Positions 7,589-17,921 of a stretch of 39,286 bases of DNA are shown here, piece after piece. The notes below the pieces were generated by a model. That model was not told where the DNA came from. It searched no databases and saw only the letters and a program-made list of their open reading frames with translations. Both the position numbers and the translations under genes were made by a program. Source of the stretch: an uncultured Aquabacterium sp. (GTDB taxonomy: Bacteria; Pseudomonadota; Gammaproteobacteria; Burkholderiales; Burkholderiaceae_C); NCBI RefSeq assembly GCF_947366995.1, contig NZ_CANBCC010000036.1, positions 1 to 39,286 on the forward strand, read 5' to 3'. How positions within the stretch are numbered: the stretch's first letter is position 1; each line of letters begins with the position of its first letter.

Positions 7589-10500
7589 CGACCCTGATCC
7601 AGCCTGGCCTGTTGACCCTGCACAGCCACCGCGCCGAGCGGCTGGCCGACACCGTGCTGGCCTGGCTGGCGGGCAACCCGCTGGCGCCGCTGGAGGAAGA
7701 GGTCATCCTGGTGCAGAGCAACGGCATGGCCGAGTGGCTCAAGATGACACTGGCGCAGCGGGCCGGGGTGTGCGCCGCCACGCGGGTCGAACTGCCAGGC
7801 CGCTTCATGTGGCGCACTTACCGGCAGGTGCTGGGCACCGACGCGGTCTCCGCCCACATCCCGCTGGACAAGACGGGCCTGACATGGCGGCTGATGCGCT
7901 TGCTGCCCATGCTGCTGGGTGAGCCAGGCTTCGAGCCGATTGCCGGCTTCCTGCGCCCCAACGAGCCTGACCGGCTTTATCAGCTGGCCGCCCGCCTGGC
8001 CGACCTGTTCGACCAGTACCAGGTCTACCGCGCCGACTGGCTCGACGACTGGGAGCAGGGGCGTGACCACCTGCGCGTGCCCGGTCGACCCGACCTCGCC
8101 TTGCCGGCCGACCAGCGCTGGCAGCCCGCGCTGTGGCGCACGCTGACCCAAGAGCTGGACGAGCACGAGCGCGCGTGCATCCGCCCGCGACTCCATGGCC
8201 GCGTCGTGGCCGCGCTGGAACAGGGCCAGCCGCTGAGCCGGCCGGTGGCGCGCCGGGTGGTGCTGTTCGGCATGACCCACGTGCCGCTGGCCACCATGGA
8301 GCTCCTGGCCGCCCTGTCTGGCCACAGTCAGGTCATGCTGGCGGTGCCCAACCCCTGTCGTTACCACTGGGCCGACATCATGGACGGCCGGGAGCTGTTG
8401 CGCAGCGCATGGCGGCGCCTGCCCCTGCGCGGCGAAGTGGACCTGTCCGCCGTGCCGCTCGAATCCATGCATGCCCATGCCCACCCGCTGCTCGCAGCGT
8501 GGGGGCGTCAGGGGCGCGACTTCGTTCGCCAGCTGGATGCGTTCGAAGAAGAACGGCAGGCTCGCCAGATGAGCCTGCCGCGCATCGACCTGTTCGATGA
8601 AGAGGACGCCGACCAGCCGACGCTGCTCGAGCAGGTTCAGCAGCGTGTGCGCGACCTGGTGCCGCTGGCTGAACATCCCGATGTGCGCGTTCCTGCTGGC
8701 GATCGCTCCATCGTCTTCCACGTGGCACACAGCGCCCAACGCGAAGTCGAGGTCCTGCATGACCAGCTGCTGCAGCTGTTTGCGGACAGCGCCGCCGAAG
8801 GGCAGCCGGTGCAGCCACGCGATGTGGTGGTGATGGTGCCCGATGTCGAGGTCATGGCCCCGGCGATTCGCGCGGTGTTCGGTCAGCACAGCCGGCACGA
8901 TCCGCGCTACATCCCGTTCGACATCGCCGACCTCAGCACGCGCGCCAGCTCCCCGCTGGTGGCCGCGCTGGAGTGGCTGCTGCGCCTGCCTCAGCAGCGC
9001 AGCCGGCTCTCCGAGCTGCGTGACCTGATCGACGTGCCAGCCGTCGCCCGGCGTTTCGGCATCGACCCCGAAGCGCATCCGCGGCTGGCTCAGTGGATGA
9101 GCGGGTCCGGCATCCGATGGGGGCTGCATGCGGGTCAGCGTGAAGCGCTGGACCTCGCCGCTTGTGGTGAGCAGAACACGGCCTGGTTCGGCCTGCGGCG
9201 CATGCTGCTGGGTTACGCGAGCGGGGCAGGGCGGTTGGCCGGTTCGGTCGGCCAGGACGATGCAGCGGTGTTTGCCGGCATCGAACCCTATGACGAAGTG
9301 GGCGGGCTTGAAGCCGAGCTGGCCGGCGCGCTCGCCGCGCTGCTGGATGCCCTGCTGGCCTGGTGGGCCGAGGCCCGTCAGGATGCGTCACCTGCGGTGT
9401 GGGCCGATCGCGCCCGGGCTCTTCTTGCCGCGGTGTTTGCCGCCGCCGACGAAGCCGATCGCCACACGCTCACCGCGCTGGAGGAGGCGCTCTCCACCTG
9501 GCAGACAGCGTGCGACGAGGCCGGCTTTGCCGACGCGGTTTCGCTCGACGTGATGCGCGAAGCCTGGCTGGCCGCGCTCGATGCCCCCGCGTTGAACAAG
9601 CGCTTCCGGGCTGGCGGCGTCACCTTCTGCACGCTGATGCCCATGCGGGCCATCCCCTTCAAGGTGGTGTGCCTGCTGGGCATGAACGATGGCGACTACC
9701 CCCGCCGCGCACCGCGCAGCGACTTTGACCTGATGGGCCTGCCGGGGCAGGTGCGGCCGGGTGACCGCTCCCGCCGCGATGACGACCGCCAGCTGATGCT
9801 CGAGGCCGTGCTGTCGGCGCGGCGCATGCTCTATGTCAGCTGGACCGGTCGCAGCGTGCGCGACAACACCGAGCAGCCGCCCTCCGTGCTGGTGTCGCAG
9901 CTGCGCGATTACCTCACCGCCGGCTGGCTGGCCGAGGACGAAGCCGACCCCGTGACCCGCCGCGCGCTGCTGCGCGACCGCACGACCGAGCACCCTCTGC
10001 AGCCTTTCAGCCGCCGGTACTTCGAAGCCGATTCGCTGCTGTTCACCCACGCGCGCGAGTGGCGTGCCGCGCACGATGCGCCGCTGGCGATGGACGAGGT
10101 GCCCGGCACCGACGGGCCTGGCGACGCCCCTCTTTCAGATGAGGCCGAAGCGACATCGCCCATCCCGTCGATGGCGACCGCGATCCCGCCGCTGCCTCCG
10201 TTCGAGCCCGATCCCCATGTACCGTTGACACTCGCTCAGCTCACGAGCTTCGTCCGCCGGCCTGTGGGTACCTTCTTCCGTCAGCGCCTCAACGTGGTGT
10301 TCGACGAGCTGGCCGACCTGGGTGAAGACGAAGAGACCTTTGCACTCGATGGCCTGGAGAACCACCAGCTGGCCGATGCGCTGCTGAAGGATGTGGTGGT
10401 GGAAGTGGGCGCAGGCCGGGGCGAAGCCGGTGCCACCTTGCTGGCTGCCCGCGTCGACGCACAGATTGCGCGCATCCAGCGCGCGGGCAGGCTGCCCATG

Positions 10501-11268
10501 GGCGGCCTGGGCGAGCGTCAGGCCTCGGCCCTGCGCGATCAGGTGCTGCCCGCGCTGACCGCCTGGTACACGCTGCGCAAGGCGTGGGCCCAACCGGCGC
10601 CGCGGCAACGGGTGCAAATCGAGCACCGCGGCATGCTGTTCGCCGACTGGCTGGACCAGCTTCACCACCTGGGTGACGAGCCCGAGGCCGGGGCCGACCT
10701 GGGCGCACTGCCGCCGCAAGAGCCCGTCGAGCGCGCCTGGCTGGCCCTCGACCCGGGCCGCTTGATGGAGGACCTGGAGGAAGGCCCGCCGCGCATCAAG
10801 AAGCTGTTGGGCGCATGGGTGCGCAGCCTGGCCGCCGCGGCCTGCGATCTGCGGGTGGGCGGTCGCATCGTGGGCAGCGATGCGACGCTGCACATTCACC
10901 CCATGCAGCCCGAGCAGGCGCGTGCCGACCTCGCGGCCCTCATCGACCTGTGGCGTGATGGCCTGAGTGCCCCGCTGCCCGCCGCGCTGGAAACTGGCCT
11001 GGCGCAGGTCAGCGACAACGGCAAGCCCCAGGAAGCGTACGAAGGCGCGAAGTTCCGCCGCGGCGAGGTCGAGCAGGACCCCTGTCTGGCGCGCCTGTTC
11101 CCCGACTACGACACCCTGTGCAGCCACCCGCGTTACGACGAGGTGTGCGAGACACTGTACCGCCGTCTCGCCGACTGGGCCAACGACCACGTCGCCTGGC
11201 GCGCCCATCCTGAGCCGCTCGACGGCGCGCCCGCCCCGCATCCGCATTCCGAGGACGCTTCCGCATGA
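7585..11268 (+). CDS. recC: Exodeoxyribonuclease V subunit gamma (RecC)
   Basis: RecC is the Chi-recognising scaffold of RecBCD, the helicase-nuclease that degrades and resects double-strand DNA ends. The N terminus contains the family block VILVQSNGMAEWLKM and later GRFMWRTYRQVLG, matching the degenerate helicase-like domain of RecC. The GDYPRR segment (about residue 710) and FFRQRLNV (about 895) are conserved. At 1227 residues it is longer than the E. coli protein (1122). ATG 7585 overlaps the preceding stop (ATGA), and the 3' end overlaps recB in the same way. This tight coupling fits a protein made in fixed ratio with RecB and RecD. Confidence 0.95.
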   Translation: MTTLIQPGLLTLHSHRAERLADTVLAWLAGNPLAPLEEEVILVQSNGMAEWLKMTLAQRAGVCAATRVELPGRFMWRTYRQVLGTDAVSAHIPLDKTGLTWRLMRLLPMLLGEPGFEPIAGFLRPNEPDRLYQLAARLADLFDQYQVYRADWLDDWEQGRDHLRVPGRPDLALPADQRWQPALWRTLTQELDEHERACIRPRLHGRVVAALEQGQPLSRPVARRVVLFGMTHVPLATMELLAALSGHSQVMLAVPNPCRYHWADIMDGRELLRSAWRRLPLRGEVDLSAVPLESMHAHAHPLLAAWGRQGRDFVRQLDAFEEERQARQMSLPRIDLFDEEDADQPTLLEQVQQRVRDLVPLAEHPDVRVPAGDRSIVFHVAHSAQREVEVLHDQLLQLFADSAAEGQPVQPRDVVVMVPDVEVMAPAIRAVFGQHSRHDPRYIPFDIADLSTRASSPLVAALEWLLRLPQQRSRLSELRDLIDVPAVARRFGIDPEAHPRLAQWMSGSGIRWGLHAGQREALDLAACGEQNTAWFGLRRMLLGYASGAGRLAGSVGQDDAAVFAGIEPYDEVGGLEAELAGALAALLDALLAWWAEARQDASPAVWADRARALLAAVFAAADEADRHTLTALEEALSTWQTACDEAGFADAVSLDVMREAWLAALDAPALNKRFRAGGVTFCTLMPMRAIPFKVVCLLGMNDGDYPRRAPRSDFDLMGLPGQVRPGDRSRRDDDRQLMLEAVLSARRMLYVSWTGRSVRDNTEQPPSVLVSQLRDYLTAGWLAEDEADPVTRRALLRDRTTEHPLQPFSRRYFEADSLLFTHAREWRAAHDAPLAMDEVPGTDGPGDAPLSDEAEATSPIPSMATAIPPLPPFEPDPHVPLTLAQLTSFVRRPVGTFFRQRLNVVFDELADLGEDEETFALDGLENHQLADALLKDVVVEVGAGRGEAGATLLAARVDAQIARIQRAGRLPMGGLGERQASALRDQVLPALTAWYTLRKAWAQPAPRQRVQIEHRGMLFADWLDQLHHLGDEPEAGADLGALPPQEPVERAWLALDPGRLMEDLEEGPPRIKKLLGAWVRSLAAAACDLRVGGRIVGSDATLHIHPMQPEQARADLAALIDLWRDGLSAPLPAALETGLAQVSDNGKPQEAYEGAKFRRGEVEQDPCLARLFPDYDTLCSHPRYDEVCETLYRRLADWANDHVAWRAHPEPLDGAPAPHPHSEDASA

Positions 11269-14200
11269 GCACCAGCCAGACCCTGGACGCGCTGCGTTTC
11301 CCGCTGTGGGGCAGCCGCCTCATCGAAGCCAGCGCCGGCACCGGCAAGACCTGGACGATTGCCGCGCTCTACCTGCGCCTGGTGCTCGGCCACGGCGGCC
11401 CGGATGCCCATCCGCGTCCGCTTCGCCCCGGCGAGATCCTTGTGATGACCTTCACGCGGGCCGCCACCCGCGAGTTGTCCGACCGCATCCGTGCGCGCCT
11501 GATCGAGGCCGCACGTTGCTTCCGGGGCGAACTGCAGCCGGCCCCACACGACGCGCTGCTGCGCGAGTTGATGGCCACTTACCCCGAGGGCGCGGGCCGA
11601 CAGGCGGCCGCATGGCGGCTGGCCATGGCCGCCGAAGGCATGGACGAAGCGGCGGTGCACACCATCGACGCGTGGTGCCAGCGCATGCTGCGCGAGCACG
11701 CCTTCGACAGCGGCAACCTGTTCGACGAGACCCTGGTGGCCGACGAGGCCCGTCTGCTGACCGAAGCGGTGCAGGACTACTGGCGCCAGCAGGTCTACCC
11801 CCTGCGCGGCGAGTGGCTGGATCGGGTGCTGAGCATCTGGCCGGGGGTCGAAGACCTCGCTCAGGACATGAAGGCGCTGCTGGCCGATCCACCCGAGGGT
11901 CACCTTGTCGCAGGCACGCTGCAGCATGTGATCGCCACCGAGCACCAGCAGTGGGCCGATGCGGTGAACTGCCTGCGCGCAGGCTGGTCCGAGCGCATCA
12001 CGTGGCTGCGCGGGTGGTTCGCCACCCAGTTGAACGACCACCGGAAGGACTGGAACGGCAACAAGCTGCGCGCCGATTCGATCGACAAGTGGATGGCGCT
12101 GTTGCAGGACTGGGCCGACGCGCCGGAGCCCATCGAGCTGAACTTCAAGGAGCTCGGCACGGGTGCGCGACGTCTGACCCCCGACGGGCTGCTCGACGCG
12201 CGTGGCAGCAAGGCCGGGCCCATCGAGCTGCCACCCGTGTTTGCCGACGCAGAGCAGATGCTTGCCGAACTGCAGAGCCTGCCCGTCCCGGACGGTGCCG
12301 CGCGTCTGCACGCCGCGGCCACCGTGCATGCCCGCCTGAAGCGCCTGAAGCGCCAGACCGCCCAGTTCGGTTTCGCCGACATGGTCGAACGCCTGGATCA
12401 GGCCTTGGGCGGCTCACACGGTGAGCGTCTTCGGCAGCGCATCCTCACGCAGTATCCGGTTGCCCTGATCGACGAGTTCCAGGACACGTCGCCGCGCCAG
12501 TTCCGCCTGTTCGACCAGCTCTACCGCACCGCCGACAACGATCCGCAGACCGCGCTGCTGCTCATCGGCGACCCCAAGCAGTCCATCTACGGGTTCCGGG
12601 GGGCCGACATCCACGCCTACCTGCAGGCGCGGCGCGCCACCGAAGGCCGGCATTACATGCTGGGCACCAACCACCGTTCGACCGCCGAGCTGGTCGGGGC
12701 CGTCAACCACTGGTTCGCTCGGGCGGAGGACCGGCCCGGCCCCGGCGCCTTCCTGTTTCGCGAAGATGGCGACAACCCCGTCCCCTTCCTGCCCGTGGCC
12801 GCCCGCGGCCGGGCGGAACGGTTCGTCAGTGCCGAAGGGCCGGTGCCCGCGCTGCAGATCGTGCATGCCACAGAGTCGGCCCACATCGCGCGCTCGGTGA
12901 TGAAGGGCTTTGCTGCCCGCTGTGCCGAGCAGATCGTGCAGTGGCTCAACGACCCGCATGCCGGTTTCGAGCAGGCGGGTGGGCGGCGCGAGCGCCTGCG
13001 CCCGGCTGACATTGCCGTGCTGGTGCGCACGGGGCGCGAGGCCGCGGCCGTGCGGCGCGAGCTGCGCTTGCGCAACGTCGCCTCGGTCTACCTCTCCGAG
13101 AAGGACTCGGTCTTTCGCAGCCAGGAGGCCCGCGACCTGCTGTTCTGGCTGCGGGCGGTGGCCCAGCCGCTCGATGCGCGCCTGGTGCGCGCCGCCCTGG
13201 CCACGCGCACCGTGGGCCTGAGCCTGGACGAACTGGGCTGGCTGGCAGCGAGCGACGAGGCCTTCGACGCCCGCAGCGAGCAGCTGCGTCGCCTGCAGAC
13301 CGTGTGGCAGACCCAGGGCGTGCTCACCATGCTGCGTCAGAGCCTGCATGTGCTGGATCTGCCTGCCCGCAGCCTCGCTGAAGTTGATGGCGAGCGCCGG
13401 CTCACCAACGTGCTGCATCTGGCCGAGTTGCTGCAGCAGGCCAGCACCCGACTGGAGGGCGAGCAGGCCCTCATCCACTGGCTGGCCGAGCAGATCGACG
13501 AAGACGGCAGCACAAGCGATGAGCAGGTGGTCCGACTGGAAAGCGACGCCGACCTCGTCAAGATCGTCACCATGCACAAGAGCAAGGGCCTCGAGTACCC
13601 GGTCGTGTGCGTGCCTTTCGGTTGTGCCCACCGTGCGGTCGAGAAGGCCCGCAAGGGCGTGGTGCGCCTGCCCGGCGCCGATGGCCAGCGCACGCTGCAC
13701 CTTGAAGTGGATGACACCGTGCAGCAACTGGCCGACCGCGAGCGGCTGCGCGAAGACCTGCGCCTGCTCTACGTGGCGCTGACTCGCCCGCGCCATGCGC
13801 TGTGGTTCGGCTTTGCCGCGCTCAAGGCCAAGGGCAAAAGCACGAAGTGCGTCACCCACCTGAGCGCCACAGGCTACCTGCTCGGCGGGCAGGAAGCCAT
13901 CGAACCCTCAGGATGGCAGACCTTGCTGGAACAGCTGGCCCACGGGCAGCCCGACATCGCGCTGCAGCCGGCTGCGCTGGATGAAACCCGGCCGCTCACG
14001 CCGCTGCAAGCGCGTGAGGCCCCGCCGCCACTTGCCGAACGCGCGCCCTATGACGCCTGGTTCGACCGGCGCTGGAGTGTGGGCAGTTTCTCGGCGCTGG
14101 TGCGGGCGCTGGCGGGCCCGGCGTTGCCCCTGGGCGATCGCCTGCCCCGCCCGGCCGACGACGAAGCCGCCGAGGCGCCCTCCGATGCAGCGCACGGCGC

Positions 14201-14975
14201 AACGCCGCCTGCCCTCATCCCGACGAGCGAGCGCCCCATCCGCCATCGCTTCACCAAGGGCGCGCTGGCGGGCAACTTTCTGCACGATCAGCTCGAATGG
14301 CTGGCCACCGAAGATTTTGCGCTGGCCACCCGGCCCCAGCTGGCCGAACGCCTGCGCCAGCGTTGCGCCCGTGCAGGCCATGGCGAGCACGCCGAGGCGC
14401 TGGTGGCGTGGCTGCAGGCCGTGCTGCTCACACCGCTTCCCGGCCCCGAGGCTCCGCTGGCCGCGTTGCAGCACCTGCTGCCCGAAATGGAGTTCTGGTT
14501 GCCTGCACAGCGGCTGCCTGCCGCGTCGCTGGATGCCGTGTGCCGCGCGCACATCCTGCCCGGCCTGACCCGCCCCGAACTGCCGGAACGCGAGTTGCAC
14601 GGCATGCTGATGGGCTTCGCTGACCTGGTGTTCGAGCATGAAGGGCGCTACTGGGTGCTCGACTACAAGTCCAACCACCTGGGCGACACGGATGCCGCCT
14701 ACCACCGCGAGGCCCTGGCGGGCGCCATGCTCGCGCACCGCTACGACGTGCAGGCTGCCATCTACCTGCTTGCCCTCCATCGCCTGCTGCGCGAGCGCCT
14801 GGGTGAGGCCTACGACCCGGCGCAGCACCTCGGCGGCGCGGTCTACCTCTTCCTGCGCGGCACCGAAGGGCCCGAGCGCGGCGTGTGCCAGGTGCCCGCC
14901 ACGCCGGCCCTGATGGCCGCCCTCGACCACCTGCTCGACACCGAAGCCCCTCACCGCGAGGTCCGTGCCCCATGA
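11265..14975 (+). CDS. recB: Exodeoxyribonuclease V subunit beta (RecB)
   Basis: RecB is the 3'-5' helicase and the only nuclease of RecBCD. Superfamily 1 helicase motifs are visible: Walker A EASAGTGKTW (about 21-30), DEFQDTSPRQ (about 402), GDPKQSIYGFRGAD (about 435) and TMHKSKGLEYPVV (about 769). The C-terminal nuclease site is intact: His in NFLHDQLEW (about 1006), Asp in GFADLVF (about 1119) and DYKSN (about 1132), corresponding to the E. coli residues His956, Asp1067, Asp1080 and Lys1082. The length is 1236 residues against 1180 in E. coli. Start and stop both overlap neighbours as ATGA, and a GAGGA ribosome site lies about nine bases upstream. A full Chi-regulated enzyme is expected; the Chi sequence itself cannot be inferred here. 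Confidence 0.96.
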   Translation: MSTSQTLDALRFPLWGSRLIEASAGTGKTWTIAALYLRLVLGHGGPDAHPRPLRPGEILVMTFTRAATRELSDRIRARLIEAARCFRGELQPAPHDALLRELMATYPEGAGRQAAAWRLAMAAEGMDEAAVHTIDAWCQRMLREHAFDSGNLFDETLVADEARLLTEAVQDYWRQQVYPLRGEWLDRVLSIWPGVEDLAQDMKALLADPPEGHLVAGTLQHVIATEHQQWADAVNCLRAGWSERITWLRGWFATQLNDHRKDWNGNKLRADSIDKWMALLQDWADAPEPIELNFKELGTGARRLTPDGLLDARGSKAGPIELPPVFADAEQMLAELQSLPVPDGAARLHAAATVHARLKRLKRQTAQFGFADMVERLDQALGGSHGERLRQRILTQYPVALIDEFQDTSPRQFRLFDQLYRTADNDPQTALLLIGDPKQSIYGFRGADIHAYLQARRATEGRHYMLGTNHRSTAELVGAVNHWFARAEDRPGPGAFLFREDGDNPVPFLPVAARGRAERFVSAEGPVPALQIVHATESAHIARSVMKGFAARCAEQIVQWLNDPHAGFEQAGGRRERLRPADIAVLVRTGREAAAVRRELRLRNVASVYLSEKDSVFRSQEARDLLFWLRAVAQPLDARLVRAALATRTVGLSLDELGWLAASDEAFDARSEQLRRLQTVWQTQGVLTMLRQSLHVLDLPARSLAEVDGERRLTNVLHLAELLQQASTRLEGEQALIHWLAEQIDEDGSTSDEQVVRLESDADLVKIVTMHKSKGLEYPVVCVPFGCAHRAVEKARKGVVRLPGADGQRTLHLEVDDTVQQLADRERLREDLRLLYVALTRPRHALWFGFAALKAKGKSTKCVTHLSATGYLLGGQEAIEPSGWQTLLEQLAHGQPDIALQPAALDETRPLTPLQAREAPPPLAERAPYDAWFDRRWSVGSFSALVRALAGPALPLGDRLPRPADDEAAEAPSDAAHGATPPALIPTSERPIRHRFTKGALAGNFLHDQLEWLATEDFALATRPQLAERLRQRCARAGHGEHAEALVAWLQAVLLTPLPGPEAPLAALQHLLPEMEFWLPAQRLPAASLDAVCRAHILPGLTRPELPERELHGMLMGFADLVFEHEGRYWVLDYKSNHLGDTDAAYHREALAGAMLAHRYDVQAAIYLLALHRLLRERLGEAYDPAQHLGGAVYLFLRGTEGPERGVCQVPATPALMAALDHLLDTEAPHREVRAP

Positions 14976-17077
14976 GCCCGCCCCGATCCCGCCCCACCCC
15001 TGACGCCGCGCAATTCGGTCTGGACTTCGACGCCGCACCCGCAGCCGCACCGGCCGGCCCGCCGATGGCCGCGCCCGAGCTGCTCGCCACGCTGCGCGCC
15101 TGGAGCGAGTCGGGGTGGCTGCGCCGCCTCGACAGCGCCCTGGCGGCCTTCGTGCTCGACACCGATCCCGCTGCGTCGCCCGTCCTGCTGTTTGCCGTGG
15201 CCGTGCTGGCACAGATGGAAGGTCGTGGCCACACCTGTCTGCCGTTGCAACCGTTGGTGGAAGACGCCACCGCCGTGCTCGGCTGGGCCTCACCGGCACG
15301 CGAGGCCTGCCAGGCGGTGCGCGACACGCTGCCCGCCACGGTAGCGGAATGGACCCGGGCCCTGTCGGCCAGCCCGGCCGTGCGCGTGGCCCACGCGGCG
15401 CCCGACCAGGGGCAGCCCTTCGTGCTGGCCGGGCCGGCGCACGCGCCACGGCTCTACCTGCGCCGCTACTGGGATCACGAACGCGAGGTGGCACGGCAGC
15501 TGCGCGAGCGCGCCAGCCGCACCTGGCCCGTGGAAGCGCCCGCCGTTCAGCGCTGGCTTGACCGCCTGTTCGGCCCGCCCGCTGTGCCGACATCAAGCTC
15601 ATCCGATGAGCCGGACTGGCAACGGCTGGCTTGCGCCGTGGCGGTGCGCGCGGGCCTGGCCGTCGTCACCGGCGGGCCGGGAACGGGCAAGACCTACACC
15701 GCCGCCCGCCTGCTTGCCCTGCTGTTCGCGCTCGACCCCGAGCCCGACCGCTTGCGCGTGGCCCTTGCGGCGCCCACCGGCAAGGCAGCGGCTCGCCTCA
15801 AACAGTCCATCGACACCTCGCTGCAGGGCCTGGCCGACGCCCTCGACGGCCACCTTGATCTGACCGCGCTCACGCAGCGCATCGGGGCCGCCCGCACCCT
15901 GCACGCGCTGTTGGGTGCCCGGCCCGACACGCGCCGCATGCAACATGACGCGTCGCGCCCGCTCGATGTGGACGTGCTGATCGTCGACGAGGCCTCGATG
16001 ATCCACCTCGAGATGATGTCGGCCTTGCTGCAAGCCTTGCCGCCCACCGCCCGCCTGGTGCTGCTGGGGGACAAGGACCAGTTGGCCTCGGTGGAAGCCG
16101 GTGCCGTGCTGGGCGACCTCTGCCGCGATGCCGAAGCCGGGGCCTACAGCCCGGACACCGTAGGTTACGCGGCCGAGGCCACAGGCCTGATGCTGCCGGT
16201 GCGCTACCACGCCACCGCGGGCCGCCGGCCGCCGCTGCTGGCCCAGCAGACGGTGATGCTGCGTCAGAGCCGACGTTTCAGCGGACCGATCGGGCAGCTG
16301 GCGTTGGCGGTGAACGCAGGCAATGCGGCCGACGTGCGCGCGGTGCTGCAGTCGGCCGGGGGCGGGGCGGTGCAGGCCAACGAGCACGCCACCACGCCGG
16401 ACGTGCTCGCTCTGGCGGTGCACGGCCGCCCCGGGGCCGTGGCCAGCTACCGCGATTACCTGGCGGTGGTGGCCGCGCGTCCGCAGCCCGGTGCCGAGGC
16501 CCATGCAGCCTGGGTGGCGTCGGCCTTGCGCGCTTTCGAACGCTTTCGCCTGCTGTGTGCCGTGCGCGAGGGCGACTGGGGGGCCATCGGGCTCAACCGC
16601 CTTGTGGAGCGCGCGCTGGCACAGGCCGGCCTGCTGACGCCGCGTGGCGAGTGGTACGTCGGGCGGCCTGTCATGGTGACCCGCAACGATCCGTCACTCG
16701 GCGTCTTCAATGGCGACATCGGGCTCACCCTGCCGCCGGCGACGCCGGGCGGGGCGCTGCGTGTGTGGCTTCTGGATGGCGAGCAGCTGCGATCGGTGGG
16801 CGTCAGCCGCCTGGCCCATGTCGAAACGGCCTTTGCCATGACCGTGCACAAGAGCCAGGGATCCGAGTTCGAGCACACGGTGCTGGTGTTGCCACCGCAC
16901 GGGGGGGCGCTGCTCAACCGCGAGCTGGTCTACACCGGCATCACCCGCGCCCGCCAGGCCTTCACGCTGATGGCGCCCCAGCCCGGGCTGCTGGCGGCCG
17001 CCACGCAGCGGCCCACGCGCCGTGCCAGCGGCTTGATCGACCTGCTGGCGCCGACGGCCGATCACGCCCGCGCCTGA
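14972..17077 (+). CDS. recD: Exodeoxyribonuclease V subunit alpha (RecD)
   Basis: RecD is the 5'-3' superfamily 1B helicase of RecBCD. The N-terminal domain (about 1-200) contacts RecC. Walker A is GGPGTGKTYT (about 230-239), the Walker B region is VDEASMIHLEMM (about 337), followed by LLGDKDQLASVEAG. The C-terminal motif is AMTVHKSQGSEFEHTV (about 620), the usual motif V/VI region. The 701 residues exceed the E. coli protein (608), mainly in the N-terminal and linker parts. ATG 14972 overlaps the recB stop. The 3' end overlaps the convergent comF gene by 16 bases, so no terminator separates the two transcripts. Confidence 0.95.
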   Translation: MSPPRSRPTPDAAQFGLDFDAAPAAAPAGPPMAAPELLATLRAWSESGWLRRLDSALAAFVLDTDPAASPVLLFAVAVLAQMEGRGHTCLPLQPLVEDATAVLGWASPAREACQAVRDTLPATVAEWTRALSASPAVRVAHAAPDQGQPFVLAGPAHAPRLYLRRYWDHEREVARQLRERASRTWPVEAPAVQRWLDRLFGPPAVPTSSSSDEPDWQRLACAVAVRAGLAVVTGGPGTGKTYTAARLLALLFALDPEPDRLRVALAAPTGKAAARLKQSIDTSLQGLADALDGHLDLTALTQRIGAARTLHALLGARPDTRRMQHDASRPLDVDVLIVDEASMIHLEMMSALLQALPPTARLVLLGDKDQLASVEAGAVLGDLCRDAEAGAYSPDTVGYAAEATGLMLPVRYHATAGRRPPLLAQQTVMLRQSRRFSGPIGQLALAVNAGNAADVRAVLQSAGGGAVQANEHATTPDVLALAVHGRPGAVASYRDYLAVVAARPQPGAEAHAAWVASALRAFERFRLLCAVREGDWGAIGLNRLVERALAQAGLLTPRGEWYVGRPVMVTRNDPSLGVFNGDIGLTLPPATPGGALRVWLLDGEQLRSVGVSRLAHVETAFAMTVHKSQGSEFEHTVLVLPPHGGALLNRELVYTGITRARQAFTLMAPQPGLLAAATQRPTRRASGLIDLLAPTADHARA

Positions 17078-17865
17078 CGCGCGTTGAAGTCAGCGGGGCG
17101 CTCTGGCGCCGGCGTGCGCGCCAGCACCCAGGCCGACACGCTGCGCACCCCGACGCCCTCCAGCGTGCGCGTCAGCTCGTCCAGCGTGGCGCCGGTGGTC
17201 ATCACATCGTCGACCAGCGCCACATGGCGGCCCTCCAACTTTGGCGCCATGTCGGCCCGCACGGCATAGGCGCCCCGGATCGCCGCTCGCCGCTCGTCGG
17301 CCGACAGGCCCATCAGCCGGTCGGTGTGTCGGGTCTTCTGCAGGGCGTGCGGAACGCATGTCAGTCGAAGTGACCCCGCCACATGCTGCGCCAGCAGACC
17401 CGCCTGGTTGTAGCCGCGCTCGCGCAGCCGCGATGTCGACAGTGGCGCTGCCACCACCAGCGGCCGTTCTGCCGGTCGCAGGCGGCGCAAGGTGGGCGCC
17501 ACGCGCTCGGCCAGCAAGCCGCCGAGCGCGGCGGCCAGGGCCGCTTCCTCGTGAAACTTGAGCCTGCCGATCAGCGCGGTCCATGGGGCGACGTAGTCGA
17601 CTGCCGCCACGGCGCGGTCGAACGCAGGCGGATAGTCCTCGCACAGCAGGCAAGGCTCGCCCGCCGGGTGGGCGGCTGGCAGCGTGATGGCGCAACGGGG
17701 GCAACGCGGCCGATGGGGGGCCAGCAAGGCCAGGCAGTCCTGGCAGATCACCTGGCCTTGCCACCGCCCGCAGGTGCGGCACGGGGCGCCGGGCAGGCCG
17801 GTCAGCCAGGACCAGAAGCCACCCGTTGCGGGCGGTTGATGCCGAGGGCGGGGCAGGGCAGGCAT
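17062..17865 (-). CDS. comF: ComF family phosphoribosyltransferase-like protein
   Basis: ComF proteins are cytoplasmic and needed for uptake or processing of transforming DNA in competent bacteria; they also take part in DNA metabolism (GntX-like). The N-terminal half carries zinc-ribbon cysteines: CRTCG, CQDC, CPRC and CLLC within residues about 27-87. The C-terminal half has the type I phosphoribosyltransferase signature VALVDDVMTTGATLDEL (about 222-238). The 267 residues are typical. I start it at ATG 17865; the open frame extends further upstream but runs through the divergent BioC-like gene and has no family similarity. It ends inside the recD 3' end (16-base overlap). Confidence 0.9.
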   Translation of the reverse strand: MPALPRPRHQPPATGGFWSWLTGLPGAPCRTCGRWQGQVICQDCLALLAPHRPRCPRCAITLPAAHPAGEPCLLCEDYPPAFDRAVAAVDYVAPWTALIGRLKFHEEAALAAALGGLLAERVAPTLRRLRPAERPLVVAAPLSTSRLRERGYNQAGLLAQHVAGSLRLTCVPHALQKTRHTDRLMGLSADERRAAIRGAYAVRADMAPKLEGRHVALVDDVMTTGATLDELTRTLEGVGVRSVSAWVLARTPAPERPADFNARQARA

Positions 17866-17921
17866 CCGATCAATATACTGAGCGCGCTCCCGTCGGCCCA
17901 TCGCCCCGAGGCGGGAGCCCG

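Noticed and set aside
17874-17879. TATACT as a -10 element for the BioC-like gene
   Set aside because: The hexamer is good, but no -35 is found at 16-18 bases upstream, so I did not list it as a promoter.
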